From the NCBI RefSeq assembly GCF_900114115.1, contig NZ_FORX01000004.1:124001-188000 (forward strand): 64,000 nt of DNA, written 5' to 3'. The stretch comes from Desulfomicrobium apsheronum. Its GTDB lineage: Bacteria; Desulfobacterota; Desulfovibrionia; Desulfovibrionales; Desulfomicrobiaceae. Positions within the stretch are counted from its first letter, which is position 1, and each line of letters opens with the position of its first letter. Below the pieces are notes generated by a model that saw only the letters and a list, made by a program, of their open reading frames with translations, had not been told where the DNA came from and did not search any database. The position numbers were made by a program, and so were the translations under genes. Shown here piece after piece: positions 8,901 to 17,263 of the stretch.

Positions 8901-9911
8901 AACCGCCCCCTGACCGCGGCCGAACACCAGGTCTATAAAGAGCAGATAGTCGACGCCCGGTTGCGGGTCACCTCCTACAAAAAAACCTTCAACAAGCTGC
9001 AGCAGGCCCGCAGGGAAAAGGCTCCGCCCACGGAGATCAAGAAGATCCTGCGCGAACTCGACGTCCACTCGACCAGGATACACGCATCGCCCCAGGCCAA
9101 GATGATGATGAAGTCGCACCAGCGCAGCCCAAAGAACAAGGAGATGGTCAAGCGCTTCGTGAACAGCATGGACCGGGTCCACAACCGGGTGCAGAAACGC
9201 TTCCACGAAAAAATGGACGCCGAGTGGGACCGCGAGGGCCTCGCTCCAATCCGCAACGCCGACAGCGGCAAGAGCGTCAACACGGACTACGACATCGCCC
9301 GGCAGGTCAAGTTCGACGAAAACGGGCTGCCCATCGCACCCAAGAAGAACGGCCGCCCCGTTCCCGAAAGCCTGTGGCAGGTCGAAGCCCAGAATAAATG
9401 GGAAGAGTCTTTCCATGAAGTCACGGGCCAGAGTCCCAAGCGCTCCTGGGAAAATGTGACGACCAGCGGTCACTCCGAAGCCTACAAGGATCTGACCGTC
9501 ATCGAAAAGAATGGCATCCTGCGGGCCAACAAGGCCTGGGCCGGGCAGACCTCCGACGTCAACCAGTTCAAGGGCGACCACCTGCGCAGCGACGATAACT
9601 TCAGCCGTATCGAGAAACATGTGGAGATCTCGCGCAGCACGTCCAAGGAATGCCAGAAGCGCCTCAAGCCCCTCATGGAGGCCAATACCCCGCCCAAGAC
9701 GGACAAGGCCAACTACGATGCCTTCATGAAACACAAGAACTACTGGGAGAAGATGAACGAAGTCCTGGAGGGCATGGGCTCGGGCCGTATCGACCCGCTG
9801 GAGGGCGACCGCCGCATCCGCCTGCTGTCGGGCGGCAAGAGTTCGCTTGAAGTGACGCATGACCTGCGCAACTTCCTGGAGTCGCTCATAAAATTTGGCA
9901 AGTCGTCCTGA
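5988..9911 (+). CDS. Giant exported protein A (LTVRAL N-terminal domain; paralogue of the next gene)
   Basis: A 1307-residue protein of unknown function. Visible parts: a signal peptide (about 1-32); the shared LTVRAL domain at 66-141; an acidic linker; a conserved helical region from about 220 (DINALTPTQWDGAV); a middle module ending in TDEDGDTW and HAQRYTGG; a K/E-rich linker near 605-640; a long helical region; a Gly-rich apolar stretch around 835-920 (VYQGAVGYIEGGPKEA) that could insert in or contact a membrane; and a basic C-terminal domain of about 300 residues with NTDYDIA, RSWENV and NQFKGDHL. The last third is nearly the same in the paralogue. GGAG stands 10 bases before the ATG. It could be a surface or secreted effector, but this is inference. 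Confidence 0.85.
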   Translation: MSTSNCVQAGASFRASLFLLILCILSVTSAHGQSGKSSETATAGSGTTVSQGTDPAAAASQAAGADEVLRGLAEKNALTVRALVGFGRIPAADMAPLAGLRGKGIDVLGATPEQLETIIKEHGATLTPAERDSLGRVAETMREAGAAEAAADSTPLETATAVAESAPGDDEALEAELAAILAEEVPEIPAQEDESAPSQDNTVAKTAGATFTASNVEPATLPPMKPAPFLDINALTPTQWDGAVAAAMEGMRMVYGPMSEAEEESFRKTWGVLRQYPSPDAVDYLNQFNPLLGEFLSLRGAVAEAGARLEEAVEEIAWAAEADDPALAMDAMTLARQHRNTILSCQKRLDEVVTELVALGNPPDGKTLMAEGQQQYKSAKDFLRALVEQPGPEGEWIGYVVYPKGFVVLDGEVIKKQPNHFLIYSHGEPKEYSCISLDTGKYEEKEHKFVEEVDLSSVDLLSSIQGDTLNHTFTDEDGDTWTVHAQRYTGGEMPLFPDSSLEVFEEARAKNDREHAERLEAAKLIEDPDAHLKEVLGAGISHGMSDNSIQEALAHYRIRPAFHAAAVKWATMGDAMADSEEARLRQFDALVAGGAPQQVAEAPVPKQAPQEEKKEEEKPKEAQEPEVAIGPEDTPLHIVDDQPAEERRVIDQEAIDFHSANVAIIQRNMDRDIADITKETNPDRRHDLEMRVLNAKANLQSEQDRIESLKTGVIVHTRSEWDDFARSQFIQNIAADQRKMEKVDRAMKKALSMADTLPYDKAAKVREIVAKGFSPEVMTATDTDKASAVIKDVYTVATGHWEGEKKKADADAEWADTCLQTAETVKSTADKTLMGLSFIGGPAVNRVYQGAVGYIEGGPKEAFLRVGGSYNQLTGIAVDGYRGFEAAVENGGGWEEGIKGAGWEVAQGIVMDKAMGFVANGVSRGYGAVKGRGGARTPDAPGATGKVAAPEGQITKAVAKAKPAGVPDDGFNRPLTAAEHQVYKEQIVDARLRVTSYKKTFNKLQQARREKAPPTEIKKILRELDVHSTRIHASPQAKMMMKSHQRSPKNKEMVKRFVNSMDRVHNRVQKRFHEKMDAEWDREGLAPIRNADSGKSVNTDYDIARQVKFDENGLPIAPKKNGRPVPESLWQVEAQNKWEESFHEVTGQSPKRSWENVTTSGHSEAYKDLTVIEKNGILRANKAWAGQTSDVNQFKGDHLRSDDNFSRIEKHVEISRSTSKECQKRLKPLMEANTPPKTDKANYDAFMKHKNYWEKMNEVLEGMGSGRIDPLEGDRRIRLLSGGKSSLEVTHDLRNFLESLIKFGKSS

Positions 9912-9934
9912 CAAGACTCGGAACCAGATATTGA

Positions 9935-9980
9935 CGCAGACAAGCCGGGAGTTGCGCGCAATCCTCCCGGCTTGTCTGCG
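9935..9980 (+). terminator. Terminator-like hairpin after giant gene A
   Basis: A perfect 17-bp stem (arms 9935-9951 and 9964-9980) with a 12-base loop, 23 bases after the stop codon and followed by a short T-containing tail. It separates the two giant genes, so each is probably transcribed on its own. The rest of the 328-base gap, 9981-10170, is AT-rich and shows no gene. Confidence 0.7.
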
Positions 9981-10170
9981 CCAATCTTTACTCTATTGCG
10001 CAGCTTCCGCTATCGCCCTTTGATTAAGGGCTTACTGTATTTTTGCCTCAGAAAAAAAGTATCGCTTCAAACGCATATCACACCCCGCATGCCCGAGCCT
10101 TTCTTCCATTGTGACCGAAAAAAGCCTTCTTCAAAGAATTGATCTGCCTCCGGACGTGTTCAATCCAGTT

Positions 10171-10203
10171 GAAATTGCAATTTCAGACGAACTCTTCTAT
10201 GTT
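10171..10203 (+). promoter_or_regulatory. Promoter with overlapping 14-bp palindrome, upstream of the 1290-aa gene
   Basis: TTGCAA at 10175-10180 and TATGTT at 10198-10203 are 17 bases apart. The -35 hexamer sits inside a perfect 14-bp palindrome, GAAATTGCAATTTC (10171-10184). The element matches the promoter of the first giant gene in hexamer, spacing and palindrome core, although most of the gap around it differs. Confidence 0.65.
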
Positions 10204-10239
10204 TAAAATCTAAAACTATTCACAGGGAGTCTATGCCGC

Positions 10240-13200
10240 ATGATCTTCTGGAAGTTCATCCAGTTCCAAGGCCACATTCACTCCGTTCTGATGCTCCTGT
10301 GTTGGGCACTGTTCGCAACCATAATTCCGGCACAAGGCGTGAACGCGTCCGAGACGGCAACTACCACCCAGCCCGGCGTCCCGCAGGACACGGACGCAGC
10401 CTTGCGCGACTTGGCTGAAAAGAACGCCCTGACCGTGCGGGCGCTGGTCGGCTACGGCCGGATTTCCGCTTCCGCCATGGCCCCCCTGGCTGGGCTGCGC
10501 GGTAAAGGCATTGATGTGCTCGGAGCCACGCCGGAACAGCTCGACGTCATCCTGCAGGAACACGGTGCGACCCTGACATCCGAGGAACGCAAAAGCCTGG
10601 ACACGGTCGCCAACGCCATGCGCGATGTCGGGACGGTGGTCACCACCGCCCCGCCGGAGGCAGCCCCGGCCGACATGGATGTCGCTGGCGACGTTGACGA
10701 CGATCTGCTCAACGAAGAAGTGGCCATCATGCTCGCCAGCGATCCGGGGCCCGAGGATTGGGACTGGCCCGCCGAAATCGCGCATTTTCCCGCTGTCGCC
10801 GTCTCCCTCACCGCCTCCAATGTCTATCCCGTCGCGCTTCCTCCCATGAAACCAACCCCCTTCCTGGACATCAACGCTCTGACCCCGACCCAATGGGACG
10901 GAGCCGTGGCTGCGGCCATGGAAGGCATGCGCATGGTCTACGGCCCCCTGTCCGACGCCGAGGAGGAATCCTTCCGCAAGACATGGGGCGTGCTGCGGCA
11001 GCACCCTTCCCCCGAGGCAGTGGAATACCTGAACAGATTCAATCCGCTGCTTGGCGAGTTTCTTTCCCTGCGCGGCGCTGTGCCCGACGCCAGCGCCCGG
11101 CTTGAGCACGCCGTGGAACAGATCAGTTGGGCCATGGAAGCCAACGATCCGGCTATGACCTTGGAGGCTCTCACCCTGGCCAGAATGCACCGCAACACCC
11201 TCCTGTCCTGCCAGAAACGCCTGGACGAGGTCATCGCCGAACTGATCGCCTTGGGCGACCCGCCCGATGGCAGGGCCCTCATGGCCGAAGGCCAGCAGCA
11301 GTACAAGCGCGCCAAGGATTTTCTGCGCTCCCTTGTGGAAGAAAGCGGGCCGGAGGGCGAATGGGTCGGATACATCACCCACCCAGGCGGTTATGTGGTT
11401 TTGGAAGATAAAGTCATCAATAACTCGCCCTTCCACGCCCTGATCTACTCTGTTGGGGAGCCCAAGGAGTACTTTTGCCTTCTTCTCGAGCCAGGATCCA
11501 ACTGGGATGAGGACTTCGAAAACGAGGTGTACACCTATGTCGACAACATCGACCTGACAAAGTTCGATTTGGTGGCCAGCATTCAGGGCGATACATTGAA
11601 CTACTCCTCAACGGACGAGGATGGCGAGACCTGGAGCTTTCACGCCCAGCGCTACACGGGCGGACCGCTTCCTACGTTCCCGGATTTGTCGCGAGAATTG
11701 TTCGAGGAAGCGCTCGTAAAGAACGAACGGATAAAGGAGGAGCAACTGGCCAAGGTCGGCCAGACGGACTCTGCAAAAAAATCCTTCGACCGGGTGCTCG
11801 ACGCGGGCGTCAGCCATTTTATGAAAAAAAAATTCATCGAAAATGCCCTGGCCCACTACCGCTCACGCGAGGCCTTCCACGCGGCCGCCGTGAAATGGGC
11901 CGCCATGGGCGACGAGATGGCTGGCTCCGAGGAGGCCCGCCTGCGCCAGTTCGATGCACTGGTGGCCGGAGGTGCCCCGCAGCAGGTCGCCGAAACGCCG
12001 AAAGCAAAGGACAAAGCCCAGGAGCCAAAAGAGAAGGAAAGCAAGGAATCAGCGGAACCCGCGCCCATGATCGCCCAGGGCGACACGCCCCTGCACATGG
12101 TCGATGACCAGACCGAGGAGGATCGGCGCATCATCGACCAGGAGACCATCGATTTCCACTCGGCCAACGTGGCCATCATCCAGCGCAACATGGAAAAAGA
12201 CATCGCCGAACTCGCCAAGGAAACGAACTCCGAACGCCGGCACGACCTGGAGATGCGCGTGCTGAACGCCAAGGCCAACCTTCAGTCCGAGCAGGACCGT
12301 ATCGAAACCCTGAAAACCGGCGTCATCGTGCACACCCGCTCCGACTGGGACGATTTTGCGAGGAGCCAGTTCATCCAGAAAATCGCCGCAGACCAGCGCA
12401 ACATGGAGAAAGTGGACCGGGCCATGAAAAAAGCCTTCGCCATGGCCGACACCCTGCCCTTCGACAAGGCCGAGCAGGTGCGCAAAATCGTGGCCAAAGG
12501 TTTCAGCCCCGAGGTCATGACCGCCACGGACACTCAAAAGGCGTCACAGGTCATACGGCAGGCTTACGAAGTGTCCATGGACCACTGGGAAGGGGAAAAG
12601 AAAAAGGCCGACACCGACGCCGAGTGGGCCGACATCTGCCTGAAAACTGCGGAAATGACCAAGAGCGTCGCGGACAAATCCCTCATGGTCCTGTCTTTTG
12701 CCGGCGGCTCGGCCGTGAACCGGGTCTACCAGGGAACGATCGGCTACGTTGAGGGCGGTCCCAAAGAGGCTTTTCTCCGCGTTGGCGGGTCCTACAATCA
12801 GCTCACCGGCGTCGCCGTGGACTCTTTCCGGGGCTTCGAGGCTGCCGTGCAGAGCGGAGGCGGCTGGGAGGAAGGCTTCAAGGGCGCGGGCCTGGAAACG
12901 CTCAAAGGCCTCGCCATGGACGCGGCCATGCAGCTCGGTGTACGCGGGGTTGCCAGTGGCTACGGCGCAGTGAAAAACTTCAAGAAATCTCGCGGGGGAA
13001 ATGTTCCGGCGACAGCGCCCAAGACCTCCGCAGGCAAAATGGCCGCAGCCGACGCCCCGCCTTCCGGGGCCAGGGCCAAACCGGCGGGCATCCCTGACGA
13101 CGGCTTCAACCGGCCCCTGACCGAGGCCGACCGCCAGGTCTACAAGGCGCAGATGGCCGACGCCCGAACACGGGTCACATCCTACAAGAAGACCTTCGAC

Positions 13201-14112
13201 CAGTTGCAGAAAGCGCGGCGGGAAAAGGCTTCGCCGACAGAGATCAAGAAAATCCTGCGTGTGCTTGACGACCGCTCGGCCAAGATCCACGCCTCGCCCC
13301 AGGCCAAGATGATCATGAAGACCCACCAGCGAAGCCCCAAGAACAAGGAGATGGTCAAGCGCTTCGTGAACAGCATGGATCGCGTCCACAATCGCGTGGA
13401 AAAAACCTTTCACCAAAAGATGGGTGCCGACTGGAGCCCCGAGGACCTCACCCCGATCCGCAATGCTGACCAGGGCAAGACCGTAAATACGGACTTCGAC
13501 ATCGCCAGACAGGTCAAATTCGACGCCAACGGGCTGCCCATACCGCCCAAAAAGAACGGTCGCCCCGTGCCTGAGAGCCTTTGGCAGGCCGACGCCCAGA
13601 AAAAATGGAATGATTCTTACCGGCAGGTCACGGGCCAGGACCCCAAGCGCTCCTGGGAGACCGTGACCACGGGCGGGCACCCGGAAGCCTACAAGGATCT
13701 GGCGCTCATCGAGAAAAATGGCGTTTTGCGGGCCAACAAGGCCTGGGCCGGACAGAGCGCCGACGTGAACCAGTTCAAGGGCGACCATCTGCGCGGCGAC
13801 CCCAACTTCAACCGCATCGAATCGCATGTGGAGATCGCCCGCAGCACGGCCAAGGAATGCCAGAAGCGCCTCACGCCTCTCATGGAGACCAAGGCCCCGC
13901 CCAGGACGGACAAGGCCAACTTCGAAGCCTTCACAAAGCATAAGGAATACTGGGAAAACATGAACCGGATCATGGACCAGATGGGCTCGGGCCGCATCGA
14001 CCCCCTGGAGGGCGACCGCCGCATCCGCCTGCTGTCGGGCGGCAAGAGCTCGCTTGAAGTGACGCACGACCTGCGCGACTTCCTGGAGTCGCTCATCAAG
14101 TTCGGCAAATAG
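10240..14112 (+). CDS. Giant exported protein B (LTVRAL N-terminal domain; paralogue of A)
   Basis: A 1290-residue paralogue of the upstream 1307-residue protein, collinear over its whole length. It has a hydrophobic signal segment (about 15-33), the LTVRAL domain at 51-126, an acidic linker unlike that of A, the same DINALTPTQWDGAV region, the TDEDG/HAQRYTGG module, the Gly-rich stretch (VYQGTIGYVEGGPKEA) and the same basic C-terminal domain with NTDFDIA, RSWETV and NQFKGDHL. The most divergent parts are the signal peptide, the linker after the LTVRAL domain and about 115 residues before HAQRYTGG. An ATG at 10233 is out of frame; 10240 has GGGAG 10 bases upstream, as in A. Confidence 0.85.
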   Translation: MIFWKFIQFQGHIHSVLMLLCWALFATIIPAQGVNASETATTTQPGVPQDTDAALRDLAEKNALTVRALVGYGRISASAMAPLAGLRGKGIDVLGATPEQLDVILQEHGATLTSEERKSLDTVANAMRDVGTVVTTAPPEAAPADMDVAGDVDDDLLNEEVAIMLASDPGPEDWDWPAEIAHFPAVAVSLTASNVYPVALPPMKPTPFLDINALTPTQWDGAVAAAMEGMRMVYGPLSDAEEESFRKTWGVLRQHPSPEAVEYLNRFNPLLGEFLSLRGAVPDASARLEHAVEQISWAMEANDPAMTLEALTLARMHRNTLLSCQKRLDEVIAELIALGDPPDGRALMAEGQQQYKRAKDFLRSLVEESGPEGEWVGYITHPGGYVVLEDKVINNSPFHALIYSVGEPKEYFCLLLEPGSNWDEDFENEVYTYVDNIDLTKFDLVASIQGDTLNYSSTDEDGETWSFHAQRYTGGPLPTFPDLSRELFEEALVKNERIKEEQLAKVGQTDSAKKSFDRVLDAGVSHFMKKKFIENALAHYRSREAFHAAAVKWAAMGDEMAGSEEARLRQFDALVAGGAPQQVAETPKAKDKAQEPKEKESKESAEPAPMIAQGDTPLHMVDDQTEEDRRIIDQETIDFHSANVAIIQRNMEKDIAELAKETNSERRHDLEMRVLNAKANLQSEQDRIETLKTGVIVHTRSDWDDFARSQFIQKIAADQRNMEKVDRAMKKAFAMADTLPFDKAEQVRKIVAKGFSPEVMTATDTQKASQVIRQAYEVSMDHWEGEKKKADTDAEWADICLKTAEMTKSVADKSLMVLSFAGGSAVNRVYQGTIGYVEGGPKEAFLRVGGSYNQLTGVAVDSFRGFEAAVQSGGGWEEGFKGAGLETLKGLAMDAAMQLGVRGVASGYGAVKNFKKSRGGNVPATAPKTSAGKMAAADAPPSGARAKPAGIPDDGFNRPLTEADRQVYKAQMADARTRVTSYKKTFDQLQKARREKASPTEIKKILRVLDDRSAKIHASPQAKMIMKTHQRSPKNKEMVKRFVNSMDRVHNRVEKTFHQKMGADWSPEDLTPIRNADQGKTVNTDFDIARQVKFDANGLPIPPKKNGRPVPESLWQADAQKKWNDSYRQVTGQDPKRSWETVTTGGHPEAYKDLALIEKNGVLRANKAWAGQSADVNQFKGDHLRGDPNFNRIESHVEIARSTAKECQKRLTPLMETKAPPRTDKANFEAFTKHKEYWENMNRIMDQMGSGRIDPLEGDRRIRLLSGGKSSLEVTHDLRDFLESLIKFGK

Positions 14113-14125
14113 GGACCTCCGACTG

Positions 14126-14179
14126 CAACAACGCGCGAGCGGCCGGGAAACGATACTCCCGGCCGCTCGCGCGTTGTTG
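14126..14179. terminator. Bidirectional terminator with a perfect 23-bp stem
   Basis: Arms 14126-14148 and 14157-14179 are perfect inverted repeats around an 8-base loop. The hairpin lies between the end of giant gene B and the end of the long minus-strand gene run, and serves both directions. No long T-run follows, so termination may depend on the very stable stem or on Rho. Confidence 0.75.
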
Positions 14180-14191
14180 TAACCGTGTACG

Positions 14192-16555
14192 CTATTGGCC
14201 TTTGATCAGGGGCTGTCTGCCCTTGGCCTCGGCAAAGGGCATCCATTCATAGGTGTAACGGGCCCCGTATTTCGGCACCAGCCCCAGGCCCGTGGCATGC
14301 CACAGGCCCACGTCGATGGTGTGCACATCCTTGCCCCGAAGGATCATGGCGCCGGCCTGACGCACTCTCCCGGGCTCCAACTGGGGCGAGAAAGAAACAT
14401 CGACGGTCTCATCGGCAACCCGCGTGCCCTGCCCCATGACGCTCGCGTCGAGGATGATGAACATCCCGACGCTGCTTTTACCCTTGCGGTCAACAAAGCC
14501 CTCGTTGCGCGAGTACGAGGCGCCGATTTTCAGCGACCCGTCGACATCGGCCTCGAAATGGCGCGGCAGCGAGAACTCCACGCCGCCCGTGCGCGTTTCG
14601 GTGCCCTTGTCCTTCCAGCGGATGACCTCCGTGTACTGCAGCCGGAATGCCGTGGGGCTTGCGGACGACTCGATGAACTTGTCCATGTGCTCGGGCAGGC
14701 CCTCAAAGCTGTATTTCCCGAACTGCTCGATGTTGTAGGGCTCGATCCGGGTCAGCGCCCAGACGTTCCCGGCCGGCTCGCCGCGGATGTCCAAGTCGAG
14801 AAAGCGTTTGTCCAGCTTGAAGGAGATCGTTCGCTCCGCTTTTGCCGGGTCGTCGCTGTCCGCCCCCGGCTTGAACAACAAGAGCGTGTTGGGCGCGCCG
14901 CACTCCAGGTAGCCGAGCACCGTCATCTCCACGTCCACCGGAGCGGGGTCCTCGTCCAGGGCAGGCAGCCTGTGCGTCCAGCCCTCGCCCGTGGCGAAGG
15001 CGACCTGCCCGTCGCCGCCGATATGGGCAAAGCGCAGGACGTAGCCCGCGTAGGTGCGTTCCGTGAACTCGTCGGGCTGGCTCTCGAAGATGCGGATGCG
15101 ACAGCGGGTGTTCATGGGCTCGCACATCTTGTCCAGGGCGTTGGCCGCCTCTTCGCTGAAGCGGGTCAGCATGTAGCGCTGGATGCGCGGCAGGACGCTG
15201 GCGTTGAGGCGCTTGTAAAGATCCCGGCGGGCCACGGCGTTCAGGTACTCCCGTTCCTTGGGCGTGGCTTCGTAGTTGAAGCGCCGTCCGGCTTCAAGCA
15301 CCGTGAAGATGTCGTTTTCGCCATGATTCCAGTAGCCGGTCACATACTGCTCGATGTCGCTCTGCATGCCGCTGTAGGCGGCCTGGAACGCGCTGGTCGG
15401 GTCGGACGGGTTCTTCATGGCCTCGTCGTAATGCCTGGCGAAGTTCCGGTACCACCCGTCATCGGTGATGTAATAATTGCTCCCTGCGGAATAATAGGCC
15501 GCGTGCACGGCCTTGATCGTCGCGCTGCGCACGGCCTGGGCCTCTTCCACCAGGCTGTCCAGGGTAAACCCGAAGATGTAGACGGCGGCGAAACCGAGGT
15601 TCAGCGCATAGGCTCGCGCCGAAGTCACGTAGGGCCCGCGGATGAGCGAGGCGATGGTCGAGACATTACCCAGGATGTTCTTGTAGACTTGAACTCCGGT
15701 CTCCCTGTGCTGCAAACCCTTGGTCGTCACGTCGTCATAGGTCTGCACCGCAGCGATGAGCAGGTTCGCGTAGCCCGCGTTGGTCGCGATATTGGTCGAC
15801 AGTTTGCCGCCGAACTCGCCAAAAAACGACCCCAGGGCGCCCGCGAAAGCCCCGCCCCCGGTGCCGATGTGGGTGAAGGCCTCGATGCCACCGACCACAG
15901 GGCTCAAAAAATCGATGTACGCGCTGAGTACCCCCTTTTCCTCCTCCACGCGGCCGCTGGACACGAAATCGCTGACGACCTGCGTCGAGGCCTCGAGGTC
16001 GAAGACCGCCCTGCCCCTGGCGTAGTCGACCACCTTCATGGTCGCTTCCTTGGTCCCGGAGCTGACGATGCCGAAGATCTCGCCATCGGGGCCTGCGCTT
16101 CCGGTCAGCAGTTGCGAACCTGCGGCGGATTGCGGCGGATCGGCAAGCGGGGCTTGAGCAGGGACGGTCTCACCGCTCACGTTCCCCACGGTCGGGGAAG
16201 AAACCGCCTGGGCCTCGATTTCCCGGAACAACTCACGGGTCTGCGCCAGTCCTGCCCGCTGCTCTGGCGTCAAATCCAGTTTGCCGCTGGCGGCATCGGC
16301 CAGCCAGGTGTCGATCTGCGCACCGTTCGCCGAAAGGGCGTCCAGCTTTCCTTTGGACCGTAGTTCCAGAATGAGCTTCCGATGCCCCTCATCCAGAAGC
16401 CCGAAGCCCTGCAGGGCCCTGACGGTCAGTTTGCCCTCCCGAGACAGTCCCAGCAGCTTGGCGTCCACATCGGCAGCAAGGGGAGAGGCCGCCATACCGG
16501 AAAGCGGAAGGCTGGCCAGAACAAACAGCAGACACGCAAAAACGATTCGTTTCAT
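14192..16555 (-). CDS. Exported protein with LTVRAL domain, last gene of the minus-strand run
   Basis: A 787-residue exported protein of unknown function. It has a signal peptide (1-22, ending GMAAS), the shared LTVRAL domain at 30-110, then a Gly/Ala-rich helical region (about 200-330, with GGGAFAGALGSFFGEFGG) and a C-terminal half rich in beta-strand pattern. Four cysteines in the C-terminal half (MCEPMNTRC, YLECG) could form disulfides. The ATG at 16555 follows GAGAG and gives a clean signal peptide; an upstream in-frame extension to 16657 is antisense-like and lies in the preceding gene. It is the distal gene of the run and ends at the strong hairpin. Confidence 0.8.
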   Translation of the reverse strand: MKRIVFACLLFVLASLPLSGMAASPLAADVDAKLLGLSREGKLTVRALQGFGLLDEGHRKLILELRSKGKLDALSANGAQIDTWLADAASGKLDLTPEQRAGLAQTRELFREIEAQAVSSPTVGNVSGETVPAQAPLADPPQSAAGSQLLTGSAGPDGEIFGIVSSGTKEATMKVVDYARGRAVFDLEASTQVVSDFVSSGRVEEEKGVLSAYIDFLSPVVGGIEAFTHIGTGGGAFAGALGSFFGEFGGKLSTNIATNAGYANLLIAAVQTYDDVTTKGLQHRETGVQVYKNILGNVSTIASLIRGPYVTSARAYALNLGFAAVYIFGFTLDSLVEEAQAVRSATIKAVHAAYYSAGSNYYITDDGWYRNFARHYDEAMKNPSDPTSAFQAAYSGMQSDIEQYVTGYWNHGENDIFTVLEAGRRFNYEATPKEREYLNAVARRDLYKRLNASVLPRIQRYMLTRFSEEAANALDKMCEPMNTRCRIRIFESQPDEFTERTYAGYVLRFAHIGGDGQVAFATGEGWTHRLPALDEDPAPVDVEMTVLGYLECGAPNTLLLFKPGADSDDPAKAERTISFKLDKRFLDLDIRGEPAGNVWALTRIEPYNIEQFGKYSFEGLPEHMDKFIESSASPTAFRLQYTEVIRWKDKGTETRTGGVEFSLPRHFEADVDGSLKIGASYSRNEGFVDRKGKSSVGMFIILDASVMGQGTRVADETVDVSFSPQLEPGRVRQAGAMILRGKDVHTIDVGLWHATGLGLVPKYGARYTYEWMPFAEAKGRQPLIKGQ

Positions 16556-16590
16556 GAATGTGCTCTCGAAAAAAAAGTACGATATTCTGT

Positions 16591-17205
16591 TCAGTTGGCC
16601 CCGACGAGGCGCACCAGCGTGCCGTGATCCGGCTCGGGCGCGCGGCAGCGGGGGCATGGGCCGCTTCCCAGACCGTAGAGGCTGCCGCAGGCCAGGCAGA
16701 CGCGGCGGTCGCCGTCAAGCGAGACCTTCTCCGGAACCTCCAGGCCCGAAACCTTGAAAACTCTGTCACCGGGCTTGAAATATTCGTACAGCCCCTGGGA
16801 GAGATGCTGGGTGCAAACCTTGCCGTCCCTTGTCCGAATCCTGGCCATGGGCTTATAGGAAATGTCGTCGTGCTGGTCACCGTCACGGCGCACGCGCACC
16901 TTTTTCATGAACAACTCCTCCACCACCCCGACCCAGCTTTTCACCGTCTGCTTGCGCGACCACTTGGCCAAGAGAAAGGTCACCACGGCCGCGAAGCCGA
17001 AGGAATAAATCACGTCTTCGTTTATCTCACCCATCTCCCACCAGATCACGCCAAGGATCACGGGCAGGACCAGCGCGAAGAAGCCCCAGGCGTAGATGCG
17101 CGAATGACGGCCATAGGTCAGCACCCAGGCCTTGGTTTGCTCCGGGGTCAGCGGAGCCGTTCCCGGAGAATGCTTTCTAGTCGAAGCTCTTTTTTCTGCA
17201 GCCAT
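16591..17205 (-). CDS. Two-TM membrane protein with a C-terminal zinc ribbon
   Basis: A 204-residue inner-membrane protein. Two hydrophobic helices at about 36-56 and 63-80 form a hairpin, leaving both ends on the same side, most likely cytoplasmic. The C-terminal part ends in a zinc ribbon with ligands C170, C173, C184 and C187 (CLAC/CPRC). The start at 17205 is fixed by a strong AGGAGG 6 bases upstream; longer readings to 17475 overlap the previous gene. It lies between two exported LTVRAL proteins in the minus-strand run and appears to be one of the few components with a cytoplasmic domain. Family not recognised. Confidence 0.75.
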   Translation of the reverse strand: MAAEKRASTRKHSPGTAPLTPEQTKAWVLTYGRHSRIYAWGFFALVLPVILGVIWWEMGEINEDVIYSFGFAAVVTFLLAKWSRKQTVKSWVGVVEELFMKKVRVRRDGDQHDDISYKPMARIRTRDGKVCTQHLSQGLYEYFKPGDRVFKVSGLEVPEKVSLDGDRRVCLACGSLYGLGSGPCPRCRAPEPDHGTLVRLVGAN

Positions 17206-17225
17206 GACACCTCCTGTATTCTCAT

Positions 17226-17262
17226 AAAATGGCCCGCTCCTGGTGGGGAAGCGGGCCATTTT
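17226..17262. terminator. Intrinsic terminator inside the minus-strand run
   Basis: A 13-bp stem (AAAATGGCCCGCT / AGCGGGCCATTTT) with an 11-base loop follows directly after the stop of the propeller gene. The A/T ends give a T-tail on the minus strand. It could reduce expression of the last two genes of the run. Confidence 0.75.
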
Positions 17263-17263
17263 T

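Noticed and set aside
7260-9914. 884-codon minus-strand open frame opposite giant gene A
   Set aside because: It is antisense to a gene with signal peptide, promoter and paralogue; its translation is rich in His/Gly/Val/Leu as expected from high-GC third positions. The paralogue has an equivalent shadow frame at 12544-14067.
14195-16363. 722-codon plus-strand open frame opposite the 787-aa gene
   Set aside because: Shadow of the minus-strand coding sequence; no ribosome binding site and no protein-like motifs.
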